Below are positions 28,800-42,600 of a stretch of DNA of 64,000 bases, one piece after another. This DNA comes from Istiophorus platypterus (Eukaryota > Chordata > Actinopteri > Istiophoriformes > Istiophoridae). A program made the translations under genes and the position numbers. Where the stretch lies: NCBI GenBank assembly GCA_016859345.1, contig CM029129.1:17283946-17347945 (forward strand). The letters are read 5' to 3'. Under the pieces are notes generated by a model. The model did not search any database. It had not been told where the DNA came from and saw only the letters and a program-made list of their open reading frames with translations. Each line of letters opens with the position of its first letter. The stretch's first letter is position 1.

Positions 28800-30943
28800 T
28801 CAACCTCCAACGACATCAACATCATCCTCGTATTTACTCTCCACCTGCCTGCTGGTGTCAGTGTCAGGCTGGATCTCTGATGCTGTGGTAGGTTCAAGGA
28901 GGGCTTCATGACTAACATCGGCTGGATGACGCACAGCATTTGGGTGGCATTCGGGTGTCTGTGAAAAAGCCTGATGTAAGAGACAGAGGAAGTAAATTAG
29001 AAAAGGCTCCACTAAATGCATAAAAGCCAATCCCACTGAAATGTGAATTCTGTGAATTGTTTCGCCATCTTAAATTCTCATGTAACACCGAAGAAGCTTA
29101 ACTTTGGACAGTGGATCTGGACCCTGGGGTACAGGCCTATTGCATTATATGGACAAGTAGATGGGTAAGGATTGTAGTGCACTGTGTAGGGCACCAGGGT
29201 GGGACACAGGTACATGGGAAGACCCAGCAAGCTGCAGTGAGCTGGTATGGCCTGTGAGAAAAAAGAGGAAACACCAGGGTCTCGTTCTGCTGCCTGTCCT
29301 GTTTCCTGCACTGAGGACAAACGCTCTCTGCCCTTCTTCTTCTGGGGGCGAAACTCGTAATCTGGCATAATGTAAGAAAGCAGAGAGCCAGAGTATATGA
29401 AAATCGAACGTTTGTCATTCATACCTCAAATTATTGTATATCTACAGACAAGAAACTGCAGTAGCCTTGCAGCAAATGTTCATTATCCTCTTGTCACTTT
29501 CAGCTGCTGCCATGTATGTGTAATTGTTCATACCCGGAAATTGTTGCTTATGCATGTTCTTCAGTTTGTGAGCTGTTTCATAGTAGGGCCTCCTCTGCTT
29601 TTCACTCAGCTTGGACCACTCGCAGCCCAGCTGAATACTGGTGTCTATCATGGCTGCGCCGGGGCAGGCTTTGCGCAGGGCATGTCGGTGGATATTAGCC
29701 CACACCATGAAGGCATTCATTGGCCGTTTAACATGTCCATTCTTGTCTTGGAAGGACTGCATCTGCATCAGATCTGAGGGAGATATTCGGGGACTGATTG
29801 GGTCATTTGCAATTGTAGAAAAAAAGCAACATTCAGAATAAGATATAAGGTGTGTTAGTATATTGCTGTACATTTAGATAAGGATTCCCTTCCCTGTATG
29901 ATAACAAACAAGTTTTATGGTAAAAATGAGTATGAATAAACAAAACATCCGAGGATATTTTTCCTGTGTGTGCCTGTGAAATCTGATCTTTTTCCTATTT
30001 TCTCTTTCATTATTAAACACAATCCAGAGCTTTGTACATGTGAATTTAATTACTGCTTTCCCAGCTCAATGGTAACTTATTTCTGACAAACACTAACCAT
30101 GAAAAAACATCTAAAACTACCAGGTCAAACCCTACATTAAAGTTTTCACTTTTTAAGTCAGAATTATATGTTAGAGGGGAACAAATAACTTTCAGAGCCA
30201 AGACTAGTAAGGCAAAATTCTGAATAAATATATTTTAATGTCAACAAACTATATCAAAATGATTTCCTCACAATTATGACCCAGGTTGTAAAACCTTGTT
30301 ACCTACTATCTATCTATCTAATCTCATAATTGTTATAAACAAGAAAATAGTGTTGCCAACACTATAATTTTAACCAAATATCTATTTATCTAGTTTAATT
30401 TTATCAATATTCCGTCCAATATTTTATTTTTTATTTTTCCTATTTCTGACAGATCTCACACTGGCCCTACAGCGATATCGTACCTTCTTCTGTTGGCGGG
30501 ACGGTGAAGCTGATAACCGAGTGATCCCCAGCGCTACCGGGACTGGGTGACCGGGTGGCGGCGAGGCGCACTGGGTCCGGGCGCAGCGGTCCTCCAGCTG
30601 CGGCGGCCCGTTGCGCGTCGGGCCTCCCGGTGACGACGCCATCGCCGGACGGAGGCCCCGAGTTGACCGTGTCTGACCCGACCCCGCCACCACCGCGGCT
30701 GCTCTGCTCCACCGAGACGCCTTGGTTGAGTAGTAGCTGTTTAAGATAGGTGGATATAGGTGGCAGTTTACCGTGTCCGAACCGATCCCTCGTCCCAACT
30801 GAGGACGCGGGATTTGTCTTGGTCCCGGTCAGGTGTTGAGTCTGGTCTCTGTCTCCGGTCCGACGGGGCGGAGAGGCGGAGGTCGCGGGGTCTTGGTCTG
30901 GGTCCCTGGTCTCTCGTTTTCTTTTGCGGGTTGGCCTGTCCAT
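28800..30943 (-). CDS. sox30: SRY-box transcription factor 30 (short form)
   Basis: HMG-box DNA-binding protein of Sox group H; SOX30 is mainly gonadal in vertebrates. Proposed exons: 30943-30484, 29773-29534, 29361-29123, 28958-28800, about 365 aa. Exon 1 is CpG-rich and encodes a basic, disordered segment (MDRPTRKRKRETRDPDQDPA). The HMG box starts at about residue 166 with GHVKRPMNAFMVWANIHR and runs through SIQLGCEWSKLSEKQRRPYY to HKQQFPG at 233; WANIHR and SIQLG identify SOX30 rather than other groups. Exon 3 holds FRPQKKKGRERL and an aromatic/Pro-rich part; exon 4 ends in an acidic tail (ESKYEDDVDVVGG). The exon 2 acceptor (29775-29774) was chosen by phase; the exon 3 donor at 29122-29121 is weak, and reading through instead would stop at 29078. 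Mammalian SOX30 is about twice as long, so much of its C-terminal region is missing here. A poly(A) signal lies at 28642-28637. Confidence 0.88.
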
Positions 30944-32066
30944 TGTCACGGCTGTGGCTGTTGTAATTTTTGGGTGAGGGTCCGGGGTTTTTAACGTGAC
31001 CCTGATGTTTCACTTGGATTCTGGTGAATTAAAAACCGTTGGTTGCCTTGACAGCAAAAGGTGTTGTTTTGTTTTGTTTTGTTGGACCATTAAAAAAACA
31101 TGTGTTCCAGACGTCCAAGCGTTCTAGGTAGGTTCATAACGTTGATTAAAAAAAAATATATTTATTTATAGAGAACTTTTGAAAATTCATGTTATAAAAT
31201 ACTTCACGAGTCAGCAAAAATAAAACAGATAAGTCATAAAATCATCAGATTACAAAAAAAGATTAAAGAAAAAACTGTTCACTAAAATACAAGAGAGGAT
31301 ACGAGAAAAAAAATGCAGTTTTCTGTTTTATGACGGAAAATATAATTTACCAAACTTCTGCAGCTTATAAACTGTTTCAGTAACATAAGCTTTCTTTAAC
31401 TATAAAGTGATTAAGTACTGCTTTGTGTTATTGCATTCATGATTACCAAAAAAAAAAAAAATCCCAATTGAAAGATTTTTCAAAAGTTGTCAAAATTTTA
31501 TCATTGACCCTAAAAATACTGGTATCAGCCTATAAATTATCCACAAAATGTTAGGTTTAAAATAAAAAATGTAAACTCGACCAAGGTTGCTAAATCCCCC
31601 CAAAAATACAGAGGCCATGGACCCATTGTCCTAAGTCTAGGTGGTAGCAACTATGGTGTTGTTCAGGATCAAATGTAATGCAAACATCAGTAAGACAGAA
31701 GACAAACAAACCTACCTGTAGGAATAAGGAGGAAACAGAATCTGTACTGTTATAATTTAATTTAATGTTGAATGAAGTACAGAAAATAGAGTACAATCAA
31801 ATGAAATGAGCTGTACTGAGAAAAAAAAAACATGATTCCCATCAACTAAATAATGTTATTAGTAGCTCTCCCATATGAACATAACCTTACAATTAAACTA
31901 ATAAAATATTAAACTAATAGCTATGGAATCATCCTTCTGAGAGTAACAAAATAAAGATTTGGTCATTTGGAGTGCAGTGCCTCAGAAAATGACAACGAGA
32001 CCCTGCTTAGCTGTGTTTGCACATCAAACAGAGAAAACTAAACCCGTACACAAAGTCACACTCACA

Positions 32067-32068
<2 letters not shown>

Positions 32069-32120
<52 letters not shown>
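32069..32120. repeat. (CA)n microsatellite
   Basis: About 52 bases of CA repeat between sox30 and clint1, flanked by imperfect CACT/GACA units. Confidence 0.97.
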
Positions 32121-32125
<5 letters not shown>

Positions 32126-33600
32126 AGACACACTCATTTCTCACACATACACTTGAGATCCCAAAACCCTTGGTCTAAGCTAGCCATAGAAATTATTTAC
32201 TAAAACTCAGCTAAAGAAAAAAATATCCAATTCCTCCAGGTGATTTGTCAAATGTAGGGGTGGTTATGTTTCTAGTACACTGTTGGTGAGAAGCTCAAGA
32301 TATGCAAGAGACTTAAAAGTTAGCTGCAAGATGAAAGTGGCAAAAAAAATACTTTGTAATTAAAGGTACACTGCATCCAAAAGAATTCTACCGTGTGCCA
32401 TTTCTTTAAATGTTAAAAGAAACTTAGATGATTGTGATGTTCGGTCTTGTATATGCTGATCCTGTTTTCATACAGCAGGCTGGAAAATACTCTTTAAAAG
32501 ACATTATTTCTGCATGTTTTTCCATCAACAGTGTCTGTATGCAATAGCTGAATAGACAGAAAAAATCTGTGCAGGTCAGGAAGCAATGCTTACATAAAGT
32601 CCTGTGTACTAGGAGAGCAGGTCTGAGGGGACACAATGGTTGGGGGGGGGGGTTAAGAGAAAATATCAGTAAATAGTAGTTTGAATAAAATACTGAGTGA
32701 CCTCTTAATATGACAGAGGCATAAAGTAGAGGACTAGTATCACTTGTTATTATAATTTAAGGAGCCCAACAGTATTTTAGGGACCTTTTTTCTGAGCGGT
32801 TCAAGGCTTCACTCAAGGTCTTTTATCAATCAACAAAAGTTTAGATGTCCTACTGTACATCCATCTATTGTGAACTGCTATAAGCCTAAAAAGAGGGGAG
32901 GGGAGATGGATAGAGAAGGGATGTAATATGTAATTCATTATCTCACTGCATCCATGCACCCATCCTACCTTTTGCTGGAGAACCAGAGTATGGATTCTGT
33001 ACACTCCAGATACTGTAACTGTCATACCTTTTCCATAGTGGGAGAAAGTAACAGAGTCACTGCTTGGCAAATAATTTAATGGTTTAAATTTTGAGACTGA
33101 ATTTGTTTCAAATTATATAAAACATGATACCTCAGACTACTATGCAAAATTAAGGCGGCAATACCATTTTCATCTGAGTCAACCCTACTGATTGAAATCT
33201 CTGCGCAGTTACAGAGAGAAAAGTTTAGCAGTGATGATTTGTAATGAAGGGAGATGCACTGCAGTTCATATATAAAACGGATAATGATGAGAATCCTTTC
33301 CCCACAGCGAAGTAAATGACAAGAGGCTGCCGGTTGACAACTTCCCTGCTTTTTGGGTGTCCTCCGTGTGACTTAAATTCACACCTCAAATTACCAGTGG
33401 ATGAGGGGCACCAGTGGGCACTCCACCTTGCCTCTAAAATTATGTCCGCAGGCCGGGGATGGTGAACGATCACTAGTGCCAACTCGCCAAAAAGAGCAGA
33501 AGCAGAGAGAGATACATGCAAGGTTGTCTTCAAGTACAGCAGTCCATCTGTGGTTCATACTCTCATATTGTCAGACATGCACACTCACTCTGACGCGCGT

Positions 33601-33602
<2 letters not shown>

Positions 33603-33641
<39 letters not shown>

Positions 33642-33672
33642 AACAAACAAACAAACAAACAAACACGCACGC
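33603..33672. repeat. (CA)n and (AAAC)n compound microsatellite
   Basis: CA dinucleotides at 33605-33633, then AAAC tetranucleotides at about 33640-33664. It lies about 20 bases past the clint1 stop codon and so is inside the 3' UTR. Confidence 0.95.
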
Positions 33673-33688
33673 ACACACTTACACTCCC

Positions 33689-36600
33689 TCATTTCCCGAA
33701 ATTGCCAAAGTTAGCAAAGGCATCCTGTTTGGGTGGAACCACAGCTGGGGTGATGGAGTGTGCTAGGCCCATCCCTACCCCTGGCACTCCCATGCCAGCC
33801 ATACCACCCATCATCACTGGAGTTGTCATGCCCATATTCATGCTCATGTTCATTCCCATCATGCCTTGGTTTACAGGAATCCCCCCCATCCCCATGGTAC
33901 CCGTGGTCATTGAAGGTGGCATACCCGCTGCCATGGAAGCAGGCATGCCAGTTGCCATTGTTGCAGGCATGCCCATCGTCATGGCACTGCCTGCCATCAT
34001 GGGATTGGCTGGCGGTCTGATGGGTGTCACATGGGGTGGGGAGCTGAGATTCAGTCCTCCAAAGTTCTGGGCCAACAGGTTGACTGGAGGCACTCCTGCA
34101 CAGATACAAATAATTTGGGAGGAGTTAATTAATTATGGTCATTTTTGCTAATAAATACACTGACCAGCCTAATCGAAGCAACATGACATCAATAGTTGAA
34201 GCCTGACATGTTCAACTATATCACTCAGTGTAACTCAGTGGTGCTATTAAATTTTGTGACACAGCATACACCCCTATGTTAAAGTCAAGTCCAAAAGACA
34301 TTTGTAATTCCACATAGAACACAATTTAACACCTGTGTCACATATACAGGTCATACGAGCCCAAGTATGAACAATATCAACTCAAACCAGAAGGGATAAT
34401 ATGATAATATGGCAGAGAAGTATTTAACAGTAATTACCACGTCCATGAATGAACATTTATATTCACAGCTTGATCAGTACATTCCAGCTGTGTATAACAA
34501 AAATTCCTAATAATCTCATAAAATAAACTGGATGGATAGACAGATAAACTGATTAAAAAAAACAACTAACCAATTTAAGTTTCAGGTCAGAGGTTTTAAA
34601 GAATAGTACAAGGGATTATCCAGAGAGATTGTGCTAAAACCCATACTTTATACTTTATATAACACTTTATAACTAGCTAAAGGCCTGAAATTCATGATTT
34701 TTTAAAAACCTTCATGCCCCCCCCCCTTTTTTTTAACTTTACCCTCCCTGGTCAGTGTGTTTTTTTTTTTTTTTTTTAAAGGAAACTTAAATTCTTTTTG
34801 AGGCTTTTTAACACCTGCAGATACTTTGCATAATAATGATTTTGTTTTCTTTTGTATTTTTGCATACGAAAAATGAGTACAGTGAAACATGACACCTTGT
34901 TGCTGGATGATATTGTTGAGTGTGGGCGGTGTCTTAGTGGGGTTGAGGCCTGCTGATAGGAAGTCCAGGCTGATGTTGACAGAGGGGTCAGACCATGTCG
35001 ACCCTAATGATCCCTGACCTCCAACCCCAACATTCTGTTGTTGTCCTATGGGCTGCTGAGATGTCATGCCTCCCAAGCTCTGAAACAAATTACAAATATT
35101 TTACATTTTGAAAAATACAGAAGAAATATAGTTATTGAAATCATACCAATCAAAAGATCACTGAACTCAAAAAAGATGCTATCACGACCCTTAGAATAGG
35201 CCCCATTGGGATGGGATTAATTTCTTCTAGAAGATGTGGGGTGATTATAATATTTCCCTCACTGGTCAGTGATTTTAATTTAGTCTGAAGCACATATCCA
35301 AGTAACCCCCCCCCTAATTATTACAGCTGGAATAACCTAATAATTTTCAGCAAACCCAATATAAGAGATGGAAACTATTAACACCAATACAGAGGCAAAT
35401 TTGGGAACCATGACGAGAAAAAAAAAAATCAAAGCCACAAGCAGAGCTGTAACTCATAAGCTCATTGATGGACTGTTGTAATGCCATGTGCAGGTAAATA
35501 TTGCTATTCTCTTTGAAATCCTGGTACTGGAGGTTTATTCACATTTATTTACTTACTCTTTTGGTTTGTCCCACATGAATATCCATGTCTATTAAGGACA
35601 TTATTATTTTACTTTACAAAGCTTAAAATCCTGCCCAGAAAGAAGAATTAAATTACTGGAAACCACAGGGAGTGCTTTATACCCCATCTTCCAGAATGAT
35701 GTTTCTCCAATAGTCTCACATGTTTACCCAAAACCAAAAACTGAAAGTAATTAAAGAAATGAAATGGATTCTCGCCATTAACTGAAAATCATAACAAAAA
35801 TCATTTTTAGGTGCTACGATTTTAACAATTTGATTTGGTTGACAGCAATGCTGATTGTTTGTGTCATTACCGTTCACATTTTTTATTGCTCTCTTAATTT
35901 AGACTATTAATTAGGGAATGTAATAGACATTAGTCACTTCTGGGTTACTCTTACAGTGGAATTGATCAACTACACCATTTTAAGATTTTCTCACAGTTTA
36001 AGACAAACTAGGCATCACAGGAAGGTACACATGTACCATACCTACCTGCTGAGAGCGAGAAAGGGGCATGGTGGGAATAGTAACAGATGCTCCCGGCGTC
36101 GCCCCTCCCAGAGAGAAAGTCATGCTCTGAGATGCATTCAGTGTTGTATGTGGATTGGTTAGCTGTTGGTTAACTCCACCCATCAGCATCAAGTCAAACA
36201 GCTCAGCAGAAGGTGGGACAGGGGCAGGATTAGAGGTTGGGGCTGTGGGTGACTTGACACTGCCAAATAAGTCGCCGACAGGCTGGGAGGGAGCAGAGCT
36301 AGACGAAGCTGGCGGATTGGCCGAGAACGCATTCCAGTCTCCAAATTCTCCATTTCCATTGGATGATGCAGCAGCTGGCCATGAGAGAAGTGTTAAGTTT
36401 TGACTACAACATCATGGATTTTGACAGGAACTGCCCCCCTCATTCACTGTGTCCTACATTTACATTCATTTTCTAAAATTCCACTATAATGAACTCTAAG
36501 CAAAGTATATACGATATGGCAATATGGTGGACAATGTCTCTCCTAGTTCTAGGAGAGTAACCTGTTCAACTCGGTTAGTACAGTATGTTATGGCTTGTTT

Positions 36601-39600
36601 GAAAGCTGTGAATCAAACCCTAGTGTTCATCAAACAAAGATGGGTCTGGTCCACGTCCAGTTGGACTCTGGTGCAGTTCTTTTTTGGTTGGAAAACGAAA
36701 CATACTGACCACAGGATCTTTTTGACAGTTAAGATGTGTTTTTATTATAAATTAAATATAAAATTGCTTAACTATGATTAAATCAATCTGCTGATCCTGA
36801 ACTGTTCAGAAAACAATCTTATATCAATCTGTATAAGTACAGACTTATACAGTATACAGTACTGTATAAGTACAGATGTACATTTTTATTCAGATCATTC
36901 GGTAGCACCTGAGTATGGGAATTTTCCCTGCTTATATGGATCCTACTCCATGTACTTTGGCAGCTGAGTAAAATTACAATGTGTGTGACATAGCAACCCC
37001 ACAGGATTCCCTCTGGAATATATATATTCAATTTTCTTTTTAACTTAGTCTGGGCCAAATGAATCAAACTACAGGTGTTAAAGCACCCTAAGGTTACAGA
37101 GGGAAGAAATAGTTTACCAGTGGAGGTTGGGAGGCTGGCAGAGGCTGCAGGAGAAGAGAAGTCAGCAAAACCAGCAATGAGGTCTGAACTGCCACCTGGA
37201 TGGAAAGACACACATGTATTCATACAAAGAGCAAAAGACCAAGAACTCTCTTGTCCCACAAACTGTGACATCTCGTACACCACAGACTTTATTAGATTTT
37301 AAAACCATCTTCATTGCCTTCATTTCTTCCATATCATTGTGAGTGTAGCAGTTTGTCTTTACCTGTTGCAGTACTCTGAGAGGATGAGGGGTCGATCACT
37401 AACAGGTCAGCCAGACCACTACTGGATGACTGTCTGACTGAGGACTGAAGAGAGAAGTAGGGAGACACAGCAGTTAAACATATGCTATTGAATATGTATC
37501 TCACATTTGTAAAACTGTTAGCGTTACCTTCTGTTCTGGACTCTTGTCTCCAGTGTAGTGAGCTGCAGCACCCAGGTCCAGAGTCTTGCTGCTTGTTGCT
37601 CCGCTGCGTTTCCGTGTTGTGGTGGTTGTGGTTTCTGTTGCTTGTGTGATCTGAATGCTCTTCGTTGTCACAGTTTCCTCTTCATCTTTGAATTCCAGGG
37701 TTTCCTGCCTACCGTTTCTCGATGCTCGGTCCTCCTCATTGTCACTATGGCAACCAGATTATGGATGTATGAGAACACAGCACTCTGGAGATTTTTTTCT
37801 ATTTACCATTGTATTTATTTGCAACTATGGTATGTTTGTGTGCAGTGATCTCTGTACATCATTGTCTGGTTATGTAATAGATAATCCAAGAAACAGAGGT
37901 TTAAAGATTTTCAACACATGACATGGAGTCAGAGAGCCAGCTAATGCAAAATGTGGGTGGTACTATGCATTATTTTATTTTTGTTGATTCTGTTTTTTAT
38001 CTATTAAAAGGAAGCCAACAGACTATTACAATAATACCACCTGCATGCAGATGCTCGGAAGCATGTAGTAACTTTGGTATCCACCCTCAGACAAAGCAGG
38101 TTGTGTTCAGACATTCTAAAAAATATATATACACAAGTGTGCACATGGACATTGCCTGTGTGTATCTTTACCTGATTCGGTCAGGCGAGTCATCTCGTTC
38201 CTTCTTCCTGAACTTGTTAAGTGTGTCGTCGATGGTGCTGCCTATCTTGTCACTGATCTCTCCGAGCTTCTCACTAAAAGGGAAAGCCCCTCTGCTCTTA
38301 TCCCAGTCCTCATCCCACTTACTCCGATCCAACTCATTGGCTGGAAGGGAGAAGGCAGGGAAGGACAGATAAAATAAAAACAAAAATAAATGAAATGTTA
38401 TGTCTAATAAAAGTTTGTCTGATATTTTTTTCTGACTAACAGTTCAAAGCCAAAATACACAGAATTTACAATGATATAAAACAGCAAATTTTGACATCGA
38501 AGAAGTCGGAATTTGCAAATGTTTTGCATATTAGACTAATTTAATTAAAATTAAATTGTCTAATCAATTAGTTTTCTTAATTTATCAATTAAGAATACTC
38601 TACATTTCAGACTGTCAAATGCGAGGATGCTTTTCTGTTTTTCATATGATGAGGGCATGTCTTTGAGTTCTTGAGGAAGCAATTTGCCATTTTTTTACAT
38701 GTTTATAGTTTTAAGAGATTAATCAGCTAATCAGTAAATCAATGTTTTAAATTCTACATTAATACAGACATTTCAAGTTTAACCTTTAATACCCAATCAA
38801 AGAGAGACAAACTTGCTTTACACAATATCCTCCCTCTAATGCATGTATAATTCCTGTGGGTGTTGACAGGAAAAGTTATATTATCACTTTAATCCACTTT
38901 TGATTTGAGTGGTCAAAAAAGATTTAGTGAATTACTCACAGTTCTTGAAGCTGCCTCCTCCTCCCCCCATACTGTCAGAGGACACTCCAATGTATTTATC
39001 TTTGTTCTTCTTGGCTTTCTTCCTCTCTTCTCTCAATCTGTCATCGTCCTGTATGAACTCCACCATCTCCTTCACCTTCTGACGCACGTTGATGCCCTGA
39101 TCCTTACCATTCTCATCTGTAAACAGACACAAACATGCATACACACTCAGACTGGCATATAATCTTACTGAACATCCAAAGAGAATTAACCATTTCTATT
39201 TAGGACACTCAAAGTTAGATTTACTAAAAAAAATAAATAGATTTTTTTTTTAAAAAATGCTCTGTCCTGCTCGGCTCTAATGCAGCAAACATACGAACAG
39301 TTACAGCCTATAGGGAGTTCACATTTCATTGATGGTCAATTTCAAATTCAAGTTTAATAAATTTTTTTCTCTCCAATAATTGGGTTTCAACTACATATAA
39401 GCCTTTACTTCATTCATGTTTATGTTCTCCACTACAATCTTACTCGTGGCTCCTGTAATTTCCCTTTTGCACTATGTTTATGCTCCCTTTTAAAAAGGCA
39501 GAGGCCACCTTGCATGTTTTCCTTGCAAAACCGATCATTGCAAATTTCATGACCTTAGTAAACCCAGGGGACTACATAATCATCCTCTGTTAACAAAAAT

Positions 39601-42600
39601 GTCTCCTTCTATTTCATGTGCAATCCTCTAGATACATATGCAATGAGGTGAGAACTGCACCATGCAAACACTTGCACAAATAAAACTCAAACTGCACCCA
39701 AAAACCATGCAAAAAAGTCTTGATTCTAACATCTAATTCAAACAGAACATATCTCATATTCACATGAAAGTAAAGAAGAAAATGTTTAACCAATAAAGCA
39801 GTAGTAGTAGATTTTCATTTAGAAACTCACCAATGAAGTGGTAGTTTTCTAGAGATCGCAAGTCATAGATGTGTTCTCTGGCGCTGGTGACGACTCTTTC
39901 AGACCCATTCCTAATCAGATAGGCCAGCAGCAGTAAAGCCTGGGAGACAGGGACAGCAAGTGAATGAGTGAACACATTATAAGAGAGTTTAAGAAATGAC
40001 GAGGAGATGTAGTCACGGCATTGCTCAGTGAGAAATAATCTTAGAATATAATAATGGAATACAATGGTTGAGATGTACTGCTCTGTTTTTTGCACTACAC
40101 TACTAAAGGATTCATACATATCTATGTGTAAAAAACTAGGTTATTAAGGGAGGAACTGAAAAACTGCTCCAGTACAGCAAAAAATCAAACATACACTGGC
40201 CCTTCTGAAATCACTGCACCTCACATTTACAATCTGGTGAGTGAAACAATTTGACAGAAATTTAAAATATATATATATCGTTTTATTTAAAACAAACAGA
40301 AAGAAAAACTTGGGATACATGTGTCAAACGTATCTCAATCCAGTCAGTTGTGTAAACACTGAAACCCCTGTTGGTGTCTGACCACAGACACAACAAAGCA
40401 TGGTGACTCAGCCTTAATAAATCCTAATCCTAATAAACAACCAACCAAAAAAGCCAAAGAGTGTGCGTGCACACCTTGTAGACTCGTCTCCAGTTCTTCT
40501 TATTGTCCTTCAGCATCCTGGTCCAGAGCATGTTCATCACCTCTGGGAACTGCTCATACATAAAGGTAGATCTACACACAAACACGCAATTTAAAAAAAG
40601 GAAGCTTGGGAAAGCCATGCAGGTAAACCAAAGCAGAATCAGGCCTAATGAACAGAGCCACTGGAGAATTAACGCGACTTCTTAAGAGACATCACGTTCC
40701 ATAATAAAACACCTTCTTGAACGTGTCTGTCTGCTAACTTAGAGATGTCATGCATTCATTTACGTGCATATACAGTAAGTGTGCGTGTGGGTGAGTTACA
40801 CATACTTGGCTATTTCTCCCATCAGTTGTCCAGAAGGTCCCCAGGGGTCGTCATTGGTGGCCTCTCTCACCTTGGATTCGATCTCGGAGTAGTTCATCAC
40901 CACATTGGTGCTGTTGACACAGACATATATTTTCTTCATAAACTAGATGTACCGTCAGTATTTCAAACAGTTAAAAGTGAAACTCTCTGGCTTCCCTTCC
41001 TTTTTTTTCTGTCCACTTATTGTGAACTTACTACTTCTTATAGTGGCCTTTCAATCAGTTAGCCTTGCTGTTCATCAGAAAATGTCTGTGCTGATTTCCT
41101 TCACACTCCATTGGTCACATTACCAGAGGCCAAGCAGAAATGCAGTCAAAGAAAAACACACGGATACATTTAGATACCAGATCACAAAAATGCACGCATA
41201 TACAAGAAGGAAAACTCTTAAATTATGAACAATCTCTCAATCATCATTATCATATTTAACTTCTACACACACTCTAGATATCACAGAACAGAGAAGAACT
41301 ATCGAAAACAGGGTTATAACCTCAAATAGCTATTATCATGCATGCATTATGAATATATCACACTTAAAATCGAGTGAGGGAAAATAAATGTTTCTCTGAT
41401 GACAAGGAGAACTCAATTCACTTAATAATGAATAACAGGTTTTTTTAAAGGCGTATGTCCTGACCAGTGCACTTCAGATGACAGAGATGTATGTGTGTGC
41501 AGACATACAACAAGCATACTGTGTTAGAAAATATTCAGCCACTTTATGCATGAACATGAGATGAGTTTGGTGTCCGTGCATAACAGAGCGAGGGAGCCAA
41601 AGAAAAACCTCCCCATGAGCAATGTCTGTTTCCAGTTGTCTTTTTGTGGGCTGACCTAATGCAGTGTTTGTTTTTCCTGTGTGTCTGTGTGTGTGTGTGT
41701 TTGTGTTGCATCTCTTGATGGGCATGCTTCTTTCTACAGATCCCTGGCAAAAAAAAAAAAAAAGCCAAAGAACTGCATCTTTAAACACACACCTCTCCCA
41801 CGACTCTATCTCATCTATCTCTACAGCTCCTGCAGCCTGTCCTTCCTTTTTTCTTTAAACAAATTTCTGTCTCCCTCACTTCATATTTTATCTCTTTTCA
41901 TTTCCTGCTCTTCACCTCTCCCAATCTTCAGTCCTCTCATTACTTATTTATACCTAAGTAGTTGCTTTCCTTCCTTTTCTCAACATCTCTGCCACCCGCC
42001 TGGCTAAAGGAGAATAAGAGATGCCTTAGACTCCATTATTGTCAGTAGATAAGATAGACAGACAGTGAGCAGTCCATAATAGCATGACTCTTACTTTGCC
42101 GTAAAAGCAAGGCTGCCACTGCCAGCTCTGTTGAGGTAGATCAATAATAAAGTGTTTTTATCATAACAATTCCAGGCACAACTAATTGCTGATGGGAGCT
42201 GGTGTCTCTTACTTCATCTAAAGCCCTGTTGCTTTTTCTCCATATTCTCTCTTCTTATCTCTTTACTTTCTTTGGTGTAGTCACTCATCTTTTCTTTAAG
42301 CAACTTCCTTCTCACTACTTAATCTTCTTTATCCTCTTATCACGTTTGTGATATAATAGATCGTTAAAAGGCTTAGCCAACTGGAGAATGCAGCGACTCA
42401 AACTGTGAGCGGACAGTCAACCTGAAACATGACACTGATTTTCATGTACATGAGCATTCTTACAGTGACCTTTGATCTGATGATGCTTTTGTTCATAGGT
42501 CTGAGTGGAAGGAATGTGGAAGGAAAAATGGGCCATAATAAGAACATGACTTAGGGGGCCAAATTGCTCTTTTTAAGCTTTGTTAGTCATACCAATGTAA

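Larger units (their letters stand above)
30944..33688. other. sox30 upstream region and probable clint1 3' UTR
   Basis: DNA between the sox30 ATG and the clint1 stop codon. CpG-rich sequence continues only to about 30990. An AATAAA on the minus strand at 31166-31161 could end a long clint1 3' UTR. The interval holds a (CA)n at 32069-32120, a poly(G) run near 32643 and AT-rich sequence. I see no further gene on either strand. Confidence 0.45.

Noticed and set aside
28592..28939. 115-codon minus-strand frame overlapping sox30 exon 4
   Set aside because: A different frame from the exon that gives the acidic tail; it runs into intron and AT-rich 3' DNA.
30424..30798. 124-codon alternative frame in sox30 exon 1
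   Set aside because: The other minus-strand frame continues in phase into the HMG-box exon and has the basic N terminus expected; this one is a shadow of GC-rich DNA.
31959..32156. Open frame with a long His-Thr repeat
   Set aside because: Translation of a (CA)n microsatellite. The same holds for Cys-Val frames at 51809-52093 and HT-rich frames near 33600.
33702..34151. 149-codon plus-strand open frame across the last clint1 exon
   Set aside because: It is antisense to a well-supported exon; the composition of the Met/Gly/Pro-rich exon keeps stops out of the opposite frame.
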